Assembly (NCBI GenBank): GCA_934466515.1 | Contig: CAKSLH010000019.1 | Location: forward strand, 1 to 8,339 | Length of the DNA: 8,339 nucleotides | Reading direction: 5' to 3' | Origin: an uncultured Eubacteriales bacterium | GTDB lineage: Bacteria; Bacillota; Clostridia; Oscillospirales; Acutalibacteraceae | Shown here: positions 1-5,752 of the stretch, one piece after another | How the letters are laid out: the number at the start of each line of letters is the position of its first letter | How positions within the stretch are numbered: position 1 is the stretch's first letter | The notes under the pieces: generated by a model | What the model saw: only the letters and a program-made list of their open reading frames with translations | The model's database searches: none | Told to the model about the DNA's origin: nothing | Translations under genes and position numbers: made by a program

Positions 1-49
1 GTAAGACGATTAGTGCTGTGCCAAAACTAATTCCTAATTCTTCAAACAT
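1..49 (-). CDS. 5' end of an unidentified gene running off the left edge
   Basis: On the minus strand an ATG at 47-49 opens a reading frame that stays open for all 16 codons available, reading MFEELGISFGTALIVL. An AGAGG Shine-Dalgarno (complement of 57-61) lies 7 nt upstream, an ideal spacing. An alternative ATG five bases further upstream hits a stop after six codons, which supports the chosen start. The residues turn hydrophobic after position 7, so a membrane segment or signal anchor is possible, but 16 residues are too few to assign a family. The gene is co-oriented with greA and lysS and begins about 220 bp after the lysS stop. That the start is real is an inference from the ribosome binding site and open frame. 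Confidence 0.5.
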   Translation of the reverse strand, partial: MFEELGISFGTALIVL

Positions 50-98
50 TTCATTACCTCTGTCAATTCCGATTTGTATTTCTGTTTGTTTTATAAAT

Positions 99-122
99 GG
101 GCAACTCCGATTGGAATTGCCC
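99..122. terminator. Hairpin in the lysS downstream spacer, possible weak terminator
   Basis: GGGCAACTCC (99-108) and GGAATTGCCC (113-122) form a 10-bp stem with one mismatch and a GATT loop. On the minus strand (the lysS sense) it is followed by ATTTATAAAAC, a poor U-tract, so it is a weak terminator candidate for lysS. It could instead be a 5' UTR structure of the left-edge gene, whose start lies 50 nt further along. Confidence 0.35.
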
Positions 123-170
123 ACTCATTGCACTAATTATGCGATTTTTTCTTGCCTGCACTTAATTTTG

Positions 171-269
171 CATCAATTGATGTAAGTTTGATGTAAACCG
201 CTGTTTTTTTAGTTTTTTATCAAATGAAGTACATCTCATCTATTCGGTAAAACGGTACATCTTTACATC
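171..269. repeat. Cluster of five GATGTA/TACATC hexamers in the lysS-downstream spacer
   Basis: GATGTA occurs at 179-184 and 190-195, and its complement TACATC at 230-235, 256-261 and 264-269. The first two are part of a longer direct repeat, TTGATGTAA at 177-185 and 188-196, spaced exactly 11 bp, about one helical turn. The first copy also overlaps a 12-bp palindrome, CATCAATTGATG, at 171-182. Such helically phased repeats resemble regulator binding sites, perhaps for the left-edge gene. No regulator is identified here and the region is AT-rich, so chance remains possible. Confidence 0.4.
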
Positions 270-272
270 ATC

Positions 273-2204
273 TTAATAGAGCTTGGCACCTGCCGGAATA
301 TGATTGTCTACCATTAAAAGGTGGAGCTTTTCTTCGCCCTCTTCTTCGTGAATAGCCGAAAGGAGCATTCCGCAGGAATCAATGCCCATCATAGCTCGGG
401 GAGGAAGATTTGTTATAGCGATAAGAGTCTTTCCGATTAACTCCTCAGGCTCATAAAAGGCATGAATGCCGCTTAAAATAGTGCGGTCGGTGCCTGTTCC
501 GTCATCAAGAGTAAACTGTAAAAGTTTTTTAGACTTGGGAACCGCAACACACTCTTTAACCTTAACCGCTCGGAAATCCGATTTAGAGAAGGTTTCAAAA
601 TCAACAAAATCTTTGAATAACGGCTCAATTTCAACCTTCGAAAAGTCAATTATCTCATTTTCTTTGTTTTCTGTCTCTTTGCTTTCGTCCTTAGGCTCGT
701 TCTCCTTCTTTCCGTCGGTAATCGGCTTCATGGTCGGGAAGAGCAAAACGTCTCTTATAGAAGCGCTGTCGGTAAGGAGCATAACAAGTCTGTCAACGCC
801 GAATCCGAGACCGCCTGTTGGGGGCATACCGTATTCAAGAGCGGTGACATAATCATAGTCAACCTCGGAATTGCAGTTCGGGTCGGCTGCCTTTTTAGCC
901 GCAACCTGCTTTTCGAAGCGTTCTTTCTGGTCTATAGGATCGTTAAGCTCGCTGAATGCGTTTCCGAACTCGGTAGCATTTATGAAATATTCAAATCTTT
1001 CGGTAAACATCGGGTTCTCGGGCTTTTTCTTGGCAAGAGGACTGATTTCAACGGGGTAGTCATATATAAATGTAGGCTGAATGAGGTTTTCTTCAACAAA
1101 TGCGTCAAAAAGCTCTGCAAGGACGGTGCCCTTTGTTGCGTTTTCGGGGATTTCAACCTTTAATGCCTTAGCGCATTCTCTTGCATCCTCGTCTGAATTC
1201 CAGCTGTAATAATCTGCACCCGAATATTTTTTGACCGCCTCAATCATAGTAAGGCGCTCCCAGTGACCCATATCAATTTCCTTGCCCTGATAGGTTATCT
1301 TTTTGCTGCCGCAAATCTTTTCGGCGAGCATGGTGTTCATTTCCTCGACAAGGTCCATCATGCCGTGAAAATCGGTGAATGCCTGATATAATTCAACGGT
1401 AGTAAACTCCGGATTATGCTTCGGATCCATGCCTTCGTTTCTGAATATTCTTCCGACCTCGTAAACCTTGTTCATTCCGCCGACAATAAGTCTTTTAAGA
1501 TAAAGCTCGGTTTCAATTCTTAAATACATATCCATGTCAAGGGTGTTGTGATGAGTTTTAAAGGGTCTTGCCGAAGCTCCGATTTCAAGCGGAACGAGAA
1601 TAGGCGTGTCCACCTCTAAAAATCCCTTGCCGTCAAGATAAGCTCTGATTTCGCGGAGAATCTGTGAGCGTTTTATAAATGTGTCGCGAACCTCGGGATT
1701 TACTATCAAATCGACATAACGCTGTCTGTATCTTGTATCGGTGTCCTTGAGTCCGTGAAATTTCTCGGGAAGGGGGAGAAGAGATTTTGCAAGAAGCTCT
1801 ATATGCTGAGCGTGAATGGAAATTTCTCCTGTCTGAGTTTTAAAAACAAATCCGTTTATACCGATAATATCGCCGATATCCCATTTTTTAAATGCGGCAT
1901 AATCCTCTTCGCCGACATCGTCCCTGCGGACATAGAGCTGAATATCGCCCTCGCCGTCCCTGAAGCCGACGAAGCTTGCTTTTCCCATAATTCTGCGGCT
2001 TATGATTCTTCCGGCTAATGATACGGTTTTGCCCTCAAAGCCTTCAAAATCCGCTTTTATTTCGGCGGAAGTGTTTTCAGCGTCGTATTTTGTCTTTAAA
2101 AAGGGATCGTTTCCCGATTCGCAAAGAGCCGCAAGCTTGTCGCGGCGGACCTGTAAAATTTCATTTAAGTCAAGCTCTGCTGACTGTGTGTTTCTTTCGC
2201 TCAT
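273..2204 (-). CDS. lysS: Lysyl-tRNA synthetase (class II) with C-terminal tRNA-binding domain
   Basis: This enzyme attaches lysine to tRNA-Lys in the cytoplasm using ATP. The 643 residues comprise an N-terminal OB-fold anticodon-binding domain (about 58-140) and a class IIb catalytic core (about 160-492). Visible are motif 1 (around 186-203), motif 2 with FRNEG at 254-258 inside a LysRS-typical YLKRLIVGGMNKVYEVGR context, and motif 3 GLGFGVDRLVMLL at 465-477. A normal bacterial LysRS is about 490-510 residues and ends here. This one continues through a charged Lys/Glu-rich linker (about 499-520) into a domain of about 110 residues (532-643) with SDFRAVKV, ILSGIHAFY and GMLL motifs, typical of the EMAPII/Trbp111 domain at the C-terminus of MetRS. 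The ATG at 2204 is preceded by CGGAG 6 nt upstream. No promoter is evident between it and the terminator 28 nt upstream, so it is probably fed by read-through from greA. Confidence 0.97.
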   Translation of the reverse strand: MSERNTQSAELDLNEILQVRRDKLAALCESGNDPFLKTKYDAENTSAEIKADFEGFEGKTVSLAGRIISRRIMGKASFVGFRDGEGDIQLYVRRDDVGEEDYAAFKKWDIGDIIGINGFVFKTQTGEISIHAQHIELLAKSLLPLPEKFHGLKDTDTRYRQRYVDLIVNPEVRDTFIKRSQILREIRAYLDGKGFLEVDTPILVPLEIGASARPFKTHHNTLDMDMYLRIETELYLKRLIVGGMNKVYEVGRIFRNEGMDPKHNPEFTTVELYQAFTDFHGMMDLVEEMNTMLAEKICGSKKITYQGKEIDMGHWERLTMIEAVKKYSGADYYSWNSDEDARECAKALKVEIPENATKGTVLAELFDAFVEENLIQPTFIYDYPVEISPLAKKKPENPMFTERFEYFINATEFGNAFSELNDPIDQKERFEKQVAAKKAADPNCNSEVDYDYVTALEYGMPPTGGLGFGVDRLVMLLTDSASIRDVLLFPTMKPITDGKKENEPKDESKETENKENEIIDFSKVEIEPLFKDFVDFETFSKSDFRAVKVKECVAVPKSKKLLQFTLDDGTGTDRTILSGIHAFYEPEELIGKTLIAITNLPPRAMMGIDSCGMLLSAIHEEEGEEKLHLLMVDNHIPAGAKLY

Positions 2205-2231
2205 TTTAATCTCCGTTCTCTTAAAAATTTT

Positions 2232-2256
2232 AAAAAAGGGCAGCTTTTGCTGCCGG
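2232..2256 (-). terminator. Intrinsic terminator (lysS-proximal duplicate) between repeat copy A and lysS
   Basis: On the minus strand a GGCAGC-AAAA-GCTGCC stem-loop is followed by C and then six T residues (plus-strand A run 2232-2237). The U-tract ends 27 nt before the lysS ATG. It duplicates the hairpin at 2491-2512: 20 bases are identical (2235-2254 versus 2491-2510) and 21 of 22 match in the longer window. This copy keeps the full U-tract, so it probably represents the original terminator's 3' side. Confidence 0.75.
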
Positions 2257-2490
2257 CAGACTGTAGTTAAACTGTAAATTAGGTTGTGTTGCGGCGTTTA
2301 CGCCGCATTTTGTTTTTTCGGCGACATGCGCGGCGGAAAAACACCTTGTAAGCGAAAAACCGCTTAATTTAGCGGTTTTTCAAGGACACTGGGGTGGGGT
2401 ACTCACGGGGATAGAGTGCAGTCCGAAAATCGACGATTTTCGAGCGAACGGCATTCCCGTCCAAGAGAATGTCGACTTTTCGGCACTCTC
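2257..2490 (-). mobile_element. MITE-like structured repeat, copy A (between greA and lysS)
   Basis: This 234-bp non-coding element is matched in inverted orientation by 5457-5689 at about 90% identity (hand alignment, two short indels). Its greA-proximal end reads GAGAGTG and its lysS-proximal end AGTCTG, as in copy B. Internal stem-loops kept in both copies are GCGGCG-TTTA-CGCCGC (2291-2306), a 10-bp AAAAACCGCT/AGCGGTTTTT stem (2355-2380) clamped by CCTTG/CAAGG (2344-2348/2381-2385), CGAAAATC/GATTTTCG (2424-2442), and an end hairpin (2465-2490) with mismatches compared with copy B. It is flanked by direct copies of the local terminator hairpin, which look like a target-site duplication. No transposase or conserved ORF is present, so it would be non-autonomous. 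Mobility is inferred; the repeat and its flanking duplication are seen directly. Confidence 0.75.
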
Positions 2491-2512
2491 AAAGGGCAGC
2501 TTTTGCTGCCCG
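2491..2512 (-). terminator. greA terminator hairpin (greA-proximal duplicate)
   Basis: Six bases after the greA stop, the minus strand reads CGGGCAGC-AAAA-GCTGCCC followed by only TTT, and then repeat copy A begins with GAGAGTG. The 7-bp stem is perfect, but the U-tract is cut short at the element junction. Termination here is therefore probably weaker than at the duplicate at 2232-2256. Confidence 0.75.
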
Positions 2513-2518
2513 AAACCT

Positions 2519-2992
2519 TTACTTTGAAATTGCCAAAACCTTAAGCTTTATTTCTCCTGCGGGAGCTTCGACAATTACTTCATCTCCGACCTTTTTGCCT
2601 AAAAGAGCTTTTCCTACAGGCGACTCGTCGGAAATTTTATTGTTTTTCGGGTCGGACTCGGTTGAGCCTACGACACGGTATTCGCATTCCTCGTCATATT
2701 CCTCGTCATAAACCTTGACTTTAACGCCGACTCTGACTGTTTTTGCAGAGCCTTTGATTTCGGATATAATTTCAACATTTTTAAGCATGGCTTCAAGCTC
2801 AACGATACGCGCCTCGATTTTAGCCTGTTCGTTTTTAGCCTCGTCATACTCGCTGTTTTCGGAAAGGTCTCCGTAGCCTCTGGCAACCTTGATTTTTTCG
2901 GCTATATCGGCACGGCCGAAGGTTTTGAGGTTTTCAAGCTCGTCTTGGAGCTTTTTAAGACCGTCATCAGTAATTTTAATAGTTTTTGCCAA
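2519..2992 (-). CDS. greA: Transcription elongation factor GreA
   Basis: GreA enters the RNA polymerase secondary channel and stimulates cleavage of backtracked RNA, rescuing stalled complexes. From a TTG start at 2992 the protein is 157 residues, the usual family length, and begins (M)AKTIKIT. The N-terminal coiled-coil hairpin (about 1-75) carries the tip motif GDLSENSEYDEAK at 41-53, whose Asp42 and Glu45 correspond to the catalytic acidic pair of E. coli GreA. The C-terminal FKBP-like domain (about 83-157) has the conserved SPVGKALLGKKVGDEV stretch. TTG is preferred over the ATG at 3034 because AAGGTGG (complement of 3001-3007) lies 8 nt before it and the extra 14 residues are not GreA-like. 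A perfect sigma-A promoter precedes it. It is likely the first gene of a greA-lysS unit, now interrupted by repeat copy A. Confidence 0.96.
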   Translation of the reverse strand: MAKTIKITDDGLKKLQDELENLKTFGRADIAEKIKVARGYGDLSENSEYDEAKNEQAKIEARIVELEAMLKNVEIISEIKGSAKTVRVGVKVKVYDEEYDEECEYRVVGSTESDPKNNKISDESPVGKALLGKKVGDEVIVEAPAGEIKLKVLAISK

Positions 2993-3026
2993 CTTAAAAA
3001 CCACCTTATAAAATAAATAAAATTCA

Positions 3027-3041
3027 GTGTTCAAAGAACAC
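3027..3041. promoter_or_regulatory. Inverted repeat in the greA leader
   Basis: GTGTTC-AAA-GAACAC is a perfect 6-bp inverted repeat, starting about a dozen bases downstream of the greA -10 box. It lies just inside the predicted 5' UTR, so it could be an operator or a small leader hairpin. No known regulator site is claimed. Confidence 0.35.
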
Positions 3042-3052
3042 GCATTGCTCTA

Positions 3053-3081
3053 ATTATATTATTTATATGTGCGAATGTCAA
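3053..3081 (-). promoter_or_regulatory. Consensus sigma-A promoter of greA
   Basis: On the minus strand TTGACA (complement of 3076-3081) and TATAAT (complement of 3053-3058) are separated by exactly 17 bp, a full match to the vegetative consensus. Transcription would start near 3046, giving a leader of roughly 50 nt before the greA TTG. Confidence 0.85.
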
Positions 3082-3092
3082 GAAATATTTAC

Positions 3093-3122
3093 TTGACAAG
3101 CAACCTATAATAACTATATACT
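3093..3122 (+). promoter_or_regulatory. Sigma-A promoter of the sugar transferase operon
   Basis: TTGACA at 3093-3098 and TATACT at 3117-3122 have an 18-bp spacer. A TATAAT at 3106-3111 lies too close to this -35 to be its partner. The -35 box is only 11 bp from the divergent greA -35 box (3076-3081), so the two promoters lie back to back and could compete for polymerase or share a regulator. Confidence 0.65.
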
Positions 3123-3165
3123 GTAAATATAATTCATGTTTTGAAAATCAAAGGATTGTAAATAA

Positions 3166-4530
3166 ATGAAAACAGCCGTTAAGTTACGAAAAAGTATAAT
3201 GTTTTTTGTAAAGCTTTTAATAGTTATTGTAGCGACAACAGGATTTGCCGAAATATGGAATGTCAATTATATTGAGTCTATTTTCAGCAATAAGGGTAAC
3301 TATGTCGTTTTGCTTTCCTATGTTCTGATTTTTTTTACATTTGCCTCGCTTTATAATGCCTTTAAGATAGGTATTTACAGACTGCATGAGATTATCTACA
3401 GCTTTTCTCTCGCGGCTGTGTTTACGAATGTTATAATGTATCTTGAGCTTTCGCTCATTGCAAGAAGCATGGTTGCGGTAAAGCCCCTGCTTATAGGAAC
3501 TGTTTATCAGATTATATCACTTGCTCTTTGCGCTCTTTGCGCTAATTCGATTTATTTCGAGCTTCACCCGGCAAGAAATCTTGTCGCAATTTTCAGCGAT
3601 TATAATTCCGGATTTGAGCTTATTAAGAAAATGAGTAAAATTTCGGACCGATTTCATATTGCCTGCGGTCTTAATGCCGCGAGCACTCCTATTGAGCAGA
3701 TAAAAAAGCAGATAGACCGCTATGAAGCCGTTCTTATCTGTGACATTGATAAAAATTTGCAAAAGGAAATTATGTCCTATTGCTATACAAATGAAAAAAG
3801 GACTTATCTTTTGCCAGATATAACGGATATTATCATAAACAACAGCTATGAAATACAGATAAGCGATACCCCTGTTTTAATGAGCCGCAACCGAGGTCTT
3901 ACACCCGAACAGAAGATAATCAAGAGAATAATGGATATAGTCCTTTCTTCCGTCGGTCTTATTATCGCAAGCCCGTTTATGCTGATTTGTGCGGTTGCAA
4001 TCAAGCTTGACGACGGCGGACCTGTATTTTATAAGCAAAACAGGATTACGGAAAACGGAAGAATTTTCAATATATTAAAATTCCGCTCCATGAGGACCGA
4101 CGCCGAAAAGGACGGTGCTAAAAAAGCCGTCAATGATGACGACAGAATTACAAGGGTCGGCAGAATTATCAGAGCCTGCCGAATGGACGAGCTTCCTCAG
4201 CTTATCAATATTTTAAAGGGCGATATGTCCATGGTAGGACCTAGACCCGAAAGAATAGAAAATGTTTATGAATATACCTCTGCGTATCCCGAATTTGCCT
4301 TAAGGCACAGGGTAAAGGCAGGACTTACGGGCTTTGCTCAGCTTTACGGAAAGTATAATACATCTCCCGAGGATAAGCTGAATATGGATTTAATATATAT
4401 AGAAACCTATTCGCTTCTTCAGGATATAAAGCTTTTGATTTTGACCTTCAAAATTCTTTTTATGAAGGAAAGCACCGAGGGCTTTGACGAAAAGGCAAAT
4501 AAAAACAATAAAAATGAGGAGAAAAAATAA
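3166..4530 (+). CDS. Polyprenyl-phosphate sugar phosphotransferase (WcaJ/WbaP-like)
   Basis: Proteins of this family move a sugar-1-phosphate from a UDP-sugar onto undecaprenyl phosphate at the inner face of the membrane, starting a capsule, exopolysaccharide or glycan repeat unit. The 454-residue protein has about four N-terminal membrane helices (roughly 11-29, 46-64, 77-99, 105-127) and a soluble central region (about 135-235). The C-terminal bacterial sugar transferase domain (about 250-435) starts with the re-entrant helix KRIMDIVLSSVGLIIASP and contains KFRSMR (305-310), the catalytic Asp341-Glu342 in RMDELPQ, and VGPRPE (357-362). The ATG has AAGGA 10 nt upstream. A single base separates its stop from the nucleotidyltransferase gene, so the two are co-transcribed. 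The sugar (glucose, galactose or an amino sugar) cannot be read from sequence. Confidence 0.93.
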   Translation: MKTAVKLRKSIMFFVKLLIVIVATTGFAEIWNVNYIESIFSNKGNYVVLLSYVLIFFTFASLYNAFKIGIYRLHEIIYSFSLAAVFTNVIMYLELSLIARSMVAVKPLLIGTVYQIISLALCALCANSIYFELHPARNLVAIFSDYNSGFELIKKMSKISDRFHIACGLNAASTPIEQIKKQIDRYEAVLICDIDKNLQKEIMSYCYTNEKRTYLLPDITDIIINNSYEIQISDTPVLMSRNRGLTPEQKIIKRIMDIVLSSVGLIIASPFMLICAVAIKLDDGGPVFYKQNRITENGRIFNILKFRSMRTDAEKDGAKKAVNDDDRITRVGRIIRACRMDELPQLINILKGDMSMVGPRPERIENVYEYTSAYPEFALRHRVKAGLTGFAQLYGKYNTSPEDKLNMDLIYIETYSLLQDIKLLILTFKILFMKESTEGFDEKANKNNKNEEKK

Positions 4531-4531
4531 A

Positions 4532-5410
4532 ATGGGATTTAATGCGGCGCTTATCGTTATGGCGGCAGGAATGGGAAGCCGTTTCGGCGGATTAAAGCAA
4601 ATTGAGCCTATAGGCCCTAAGGGCGAGGCTTTGCTTGATTTTTCTGTTTATGACGCTAAGGAGGCAGGCTTTAACAAGGTAGTATTCGTAATAAAGCATG
4701 CCATAGAAAAGGATTTTAAAGAGACTGTCGGCAAAAGAATCGAAAAAATAATAGATGTTGACTATGTTTATCAGGAAACATATAAGCTCCCCGAGGGCTT
4801 TGTCTGCCCGAAGGACCGTGAAAAGCCGTGGGGAACAGGACATGCGATTTATTGCTGTAAGGATATTGTCGATACTCCGTTTGCGGTTATCAATGCCGAT
4901 GATTATTACGGTAAATCAGCTTTTAAGGCTATATACGAGCATCTTAAAAACGAAAGCGGAGATTACTGCATGGTAGGCTTCCGCCTAAAAAATACCCTAA
5001 CTGAAAACGGAACGGTTTCAAGAGGCGTTTGCAATGTTGAAAACGGATATCTTACAGGTATCACCGAAAGAACTAAAATCAAGGACTGTAAGTATACCGA
5101 GGACGGCGAAAACTGGACTGTACTTGCCGAGGACACGCTCGTTTCAATGAATATGTGGGGCTTTACAATCGATATTTTCGATTATCTCGGCAAGGATTTC
5201 AAAGAGTTTTTAGATAAGTCGATTTCAGTTCCGAAATCGGAATTTTATCTTCCGTCGGTAGTAGCCGACCTGATTTCGAAGGATATAAAAAAGGTAAAGG
5301 TGTTAATTGCCGAGGATAAGTGGTACGGCGTGACATATAAGGAAGATAAGGAGCAGGTTGTAAAAGCTTTAAGAGAAAAAATTGAAAACGGAGAATACGG
5401 TTCTCTTTAA
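4532..5410 (+). CDS. Sugar-1-phosphate nucleotidyltransferase family protein
   Basis: This is a Rossmann-like NTP_transferase enzyme expected to form an NDP-activated sugar or alcohol from NTP and the phosphorylated substrate. The 292 residues open with strand ALIVMAAG and the nucleotide-binding signature GMGSRFGGLKQ (13-23). Further hallmarks are PWGTGHAIYC (99-108) and NADDYYG (121-127), whose aspartates should bind the catalytic metal, plus NMWGF (207-211). The start chosen is ATG 4532, with GAGGAG 10 nt upstream. An in-frame start at 4484 lies inside the previous gene and would add 16 basic residues ahead of the conserved first strand. Translational coupling to the sugar phosphotransferase upstream suggests it supplies that pathway. 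Substrate is unknown; UTP:glucose-1-phosphate or a related pair is possible. Confidence 0.9.
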   Translation: MGFNAALIVMAAGMGSRFGGLKQIEPIGPKGEALLDFSVYDAKEAGFNKVVFVIKHAIEKDFKETVGKRIEKIIDVDYVYQETYKLPEGFVCPKDREKPWGTGHAIYCCKDIVDTPFAVINADDYYGKSAFKAIYEHLKNESGDYCMVGFRLKNTLTENGTVSRGVCNVENGYLTGITERTKIKDCKYTEDGENWTVLAEDTLVSMNMWGFTIDIFDYLGKDFKEFLDKSISVPKSEFYLPSVVADLISKDIKKVKVLIAEDKWYGVTYKEDKEQVVKALREKIENGEYGSL

Positions 5411-5424
5411 TTTGATAAATTATA

Positions 5425-5456
5425 AAACGCTTTGGCATTAAAAAGCCAAAGCGTTT
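5425..5456 (+). terminator. Operon terminator hairpin, gene-proximal duplicate
   Basis: AAACGCTTTGGC (5425-5436) and GCCAAAGCGTTT (5445-5456) form a perfect 12-bp stem with an ATTAAAAA loop, 14 nt after the nucleotidyltransferase stop. The T-run is only TTT before repeat copy B begins (GAGAGTG). The same 32 bases recur exactly at 5690-5721. Confidence 0.8.
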
Positions 5457-5689
5457 GAGAGTGTCGACAAAGTCGACACTCTCTTGGACGGGAATGCCGT
5501 TCGCTCGAAAATCAAAGATTTTCGGACTGCACTCTATCCCCGCCAATACCACCCCAGTGCCCTTGAAAAACCGCTTAATTCAGCGGTTTTTCGCTTACAA
5601 GGTGTTTTTTCGCCGCACATGTCGCCGAAAAAACAAAATGCGGCGTAAACGCCGCAACACAACCTGATTTATAGTTTCTCTATAGTCTG
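5457..5689 (+). mobile_element. MITE-like structured repeat, copy B (after the nucleotidyltransferase gene)
   Basis: This 233-bp non-coding copy is the inverted partner of 2257-2490. It starts with a perfect 12-bp hairpin, GAGAGTGTCGAC-AAA-GTCGACACTCTC (5457-5483). A nested stem follows: GGGA/TCCC (5490-5493/5537-5540) around CGAAAATC/GATTTTCG (5506-5524). Next come CCTTG plus AAAAACCGCT pairing with AGCGGTTTTT and CAAGG (5561-5602, six-base bulge), TTTTTTCG/CGAAAAAA (5605-5633), and GCGGCG-TAAA-CGCCGC (5640-5655). It ends AGTCTG at 5689. Exact 32-bp copies of the local terminator hairpin flank it. As in copy A, the GAGAGTG end faces the upstream gene's stop. The two ends share only a weak inverted-repeat resemblance (about 13 of 22 positions). 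No transposase is encoded. Confidence 0.78.
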
Positions 5690-5724
5690 AAACGCTTTGG
5701 CATTAAAAAGCCAAAGCGTTTTTT
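5690..5724 (+). terminator. Operon terminator, distal duplicate with full U-tract
   Basis: Arms at 5690-5701 and 5710-5721 are an exact second copy of the 5425-5456 hairpin, here followed by a complete T-run (5719-5724). This is probably the functional terminator and marks the 3' side of the original, pre-insertion site. Confidence 0.85.
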
Positions 5725-5728
5725 GTCT

Positions 5729-5752
5729 GACATATTGCTTGACATATTGCTT
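5729..5752 (+). repeat. Tandem 12-bp duplication at the S1-gene promoter
   Basis: GACATATTGCTT is present twice in a row (5729-5740, 5741-5752). The junction of the two copies creates the TTGACA at 5739-5744 used in the predicted promoter. Confidence 0.85.

Noticed and set aside
466..1059. Plus-strand open frames antisense to lysS (and similar shadows in other genes)
   Set aside because: They lie entirely opposite a clear conserved gene and show no family features.
2380..2415. T-box-like string GGGGTGG...ACTC...CGGGG on the strand opposite greA/lysS
   Set aside because: It resembles the AGGGTGG-ACCGCG core only loosely, differs in copy B, faces away from lysS, and has no stem I or specifier loop.
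2993..3034. ATG start at 3034 for greA giving 171 residues
   Set aside because: The TTG at 2992 has a strong ribosome binding site and yields the family-typical 157 residues; the extension is not GreA-like.
4484..4531. Earlier start of the nucleotidyltransferase inside the sugar transferase gene
   Set aside because: The 16 extra residues are low-complexity basic, and ATG 4532 has a good GAGGAG site.
5199..5552. A 117-codon minus-strand open frame
   Set aside because: It overlaps the nucleotidyltransferase 3' end, the terminator and the repeat, resembles no family, and has no ribosome binding site in good context.
5455..5667. A 70-codon open frame across repeat copy B, rich in Arg and Lys
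   Set aside because: It uses a TTG start without a ribosome binding site, and copy A has indels that shift the frame, so the reading frame is not conserved between copies.
2257..5689. Composite transposon made of the two repeats carrying greA and the glycan genes
   Set aside because: Each copy has its own private target duplication, so they inserted independently; greA is a core gene in an expected location next to lysS.
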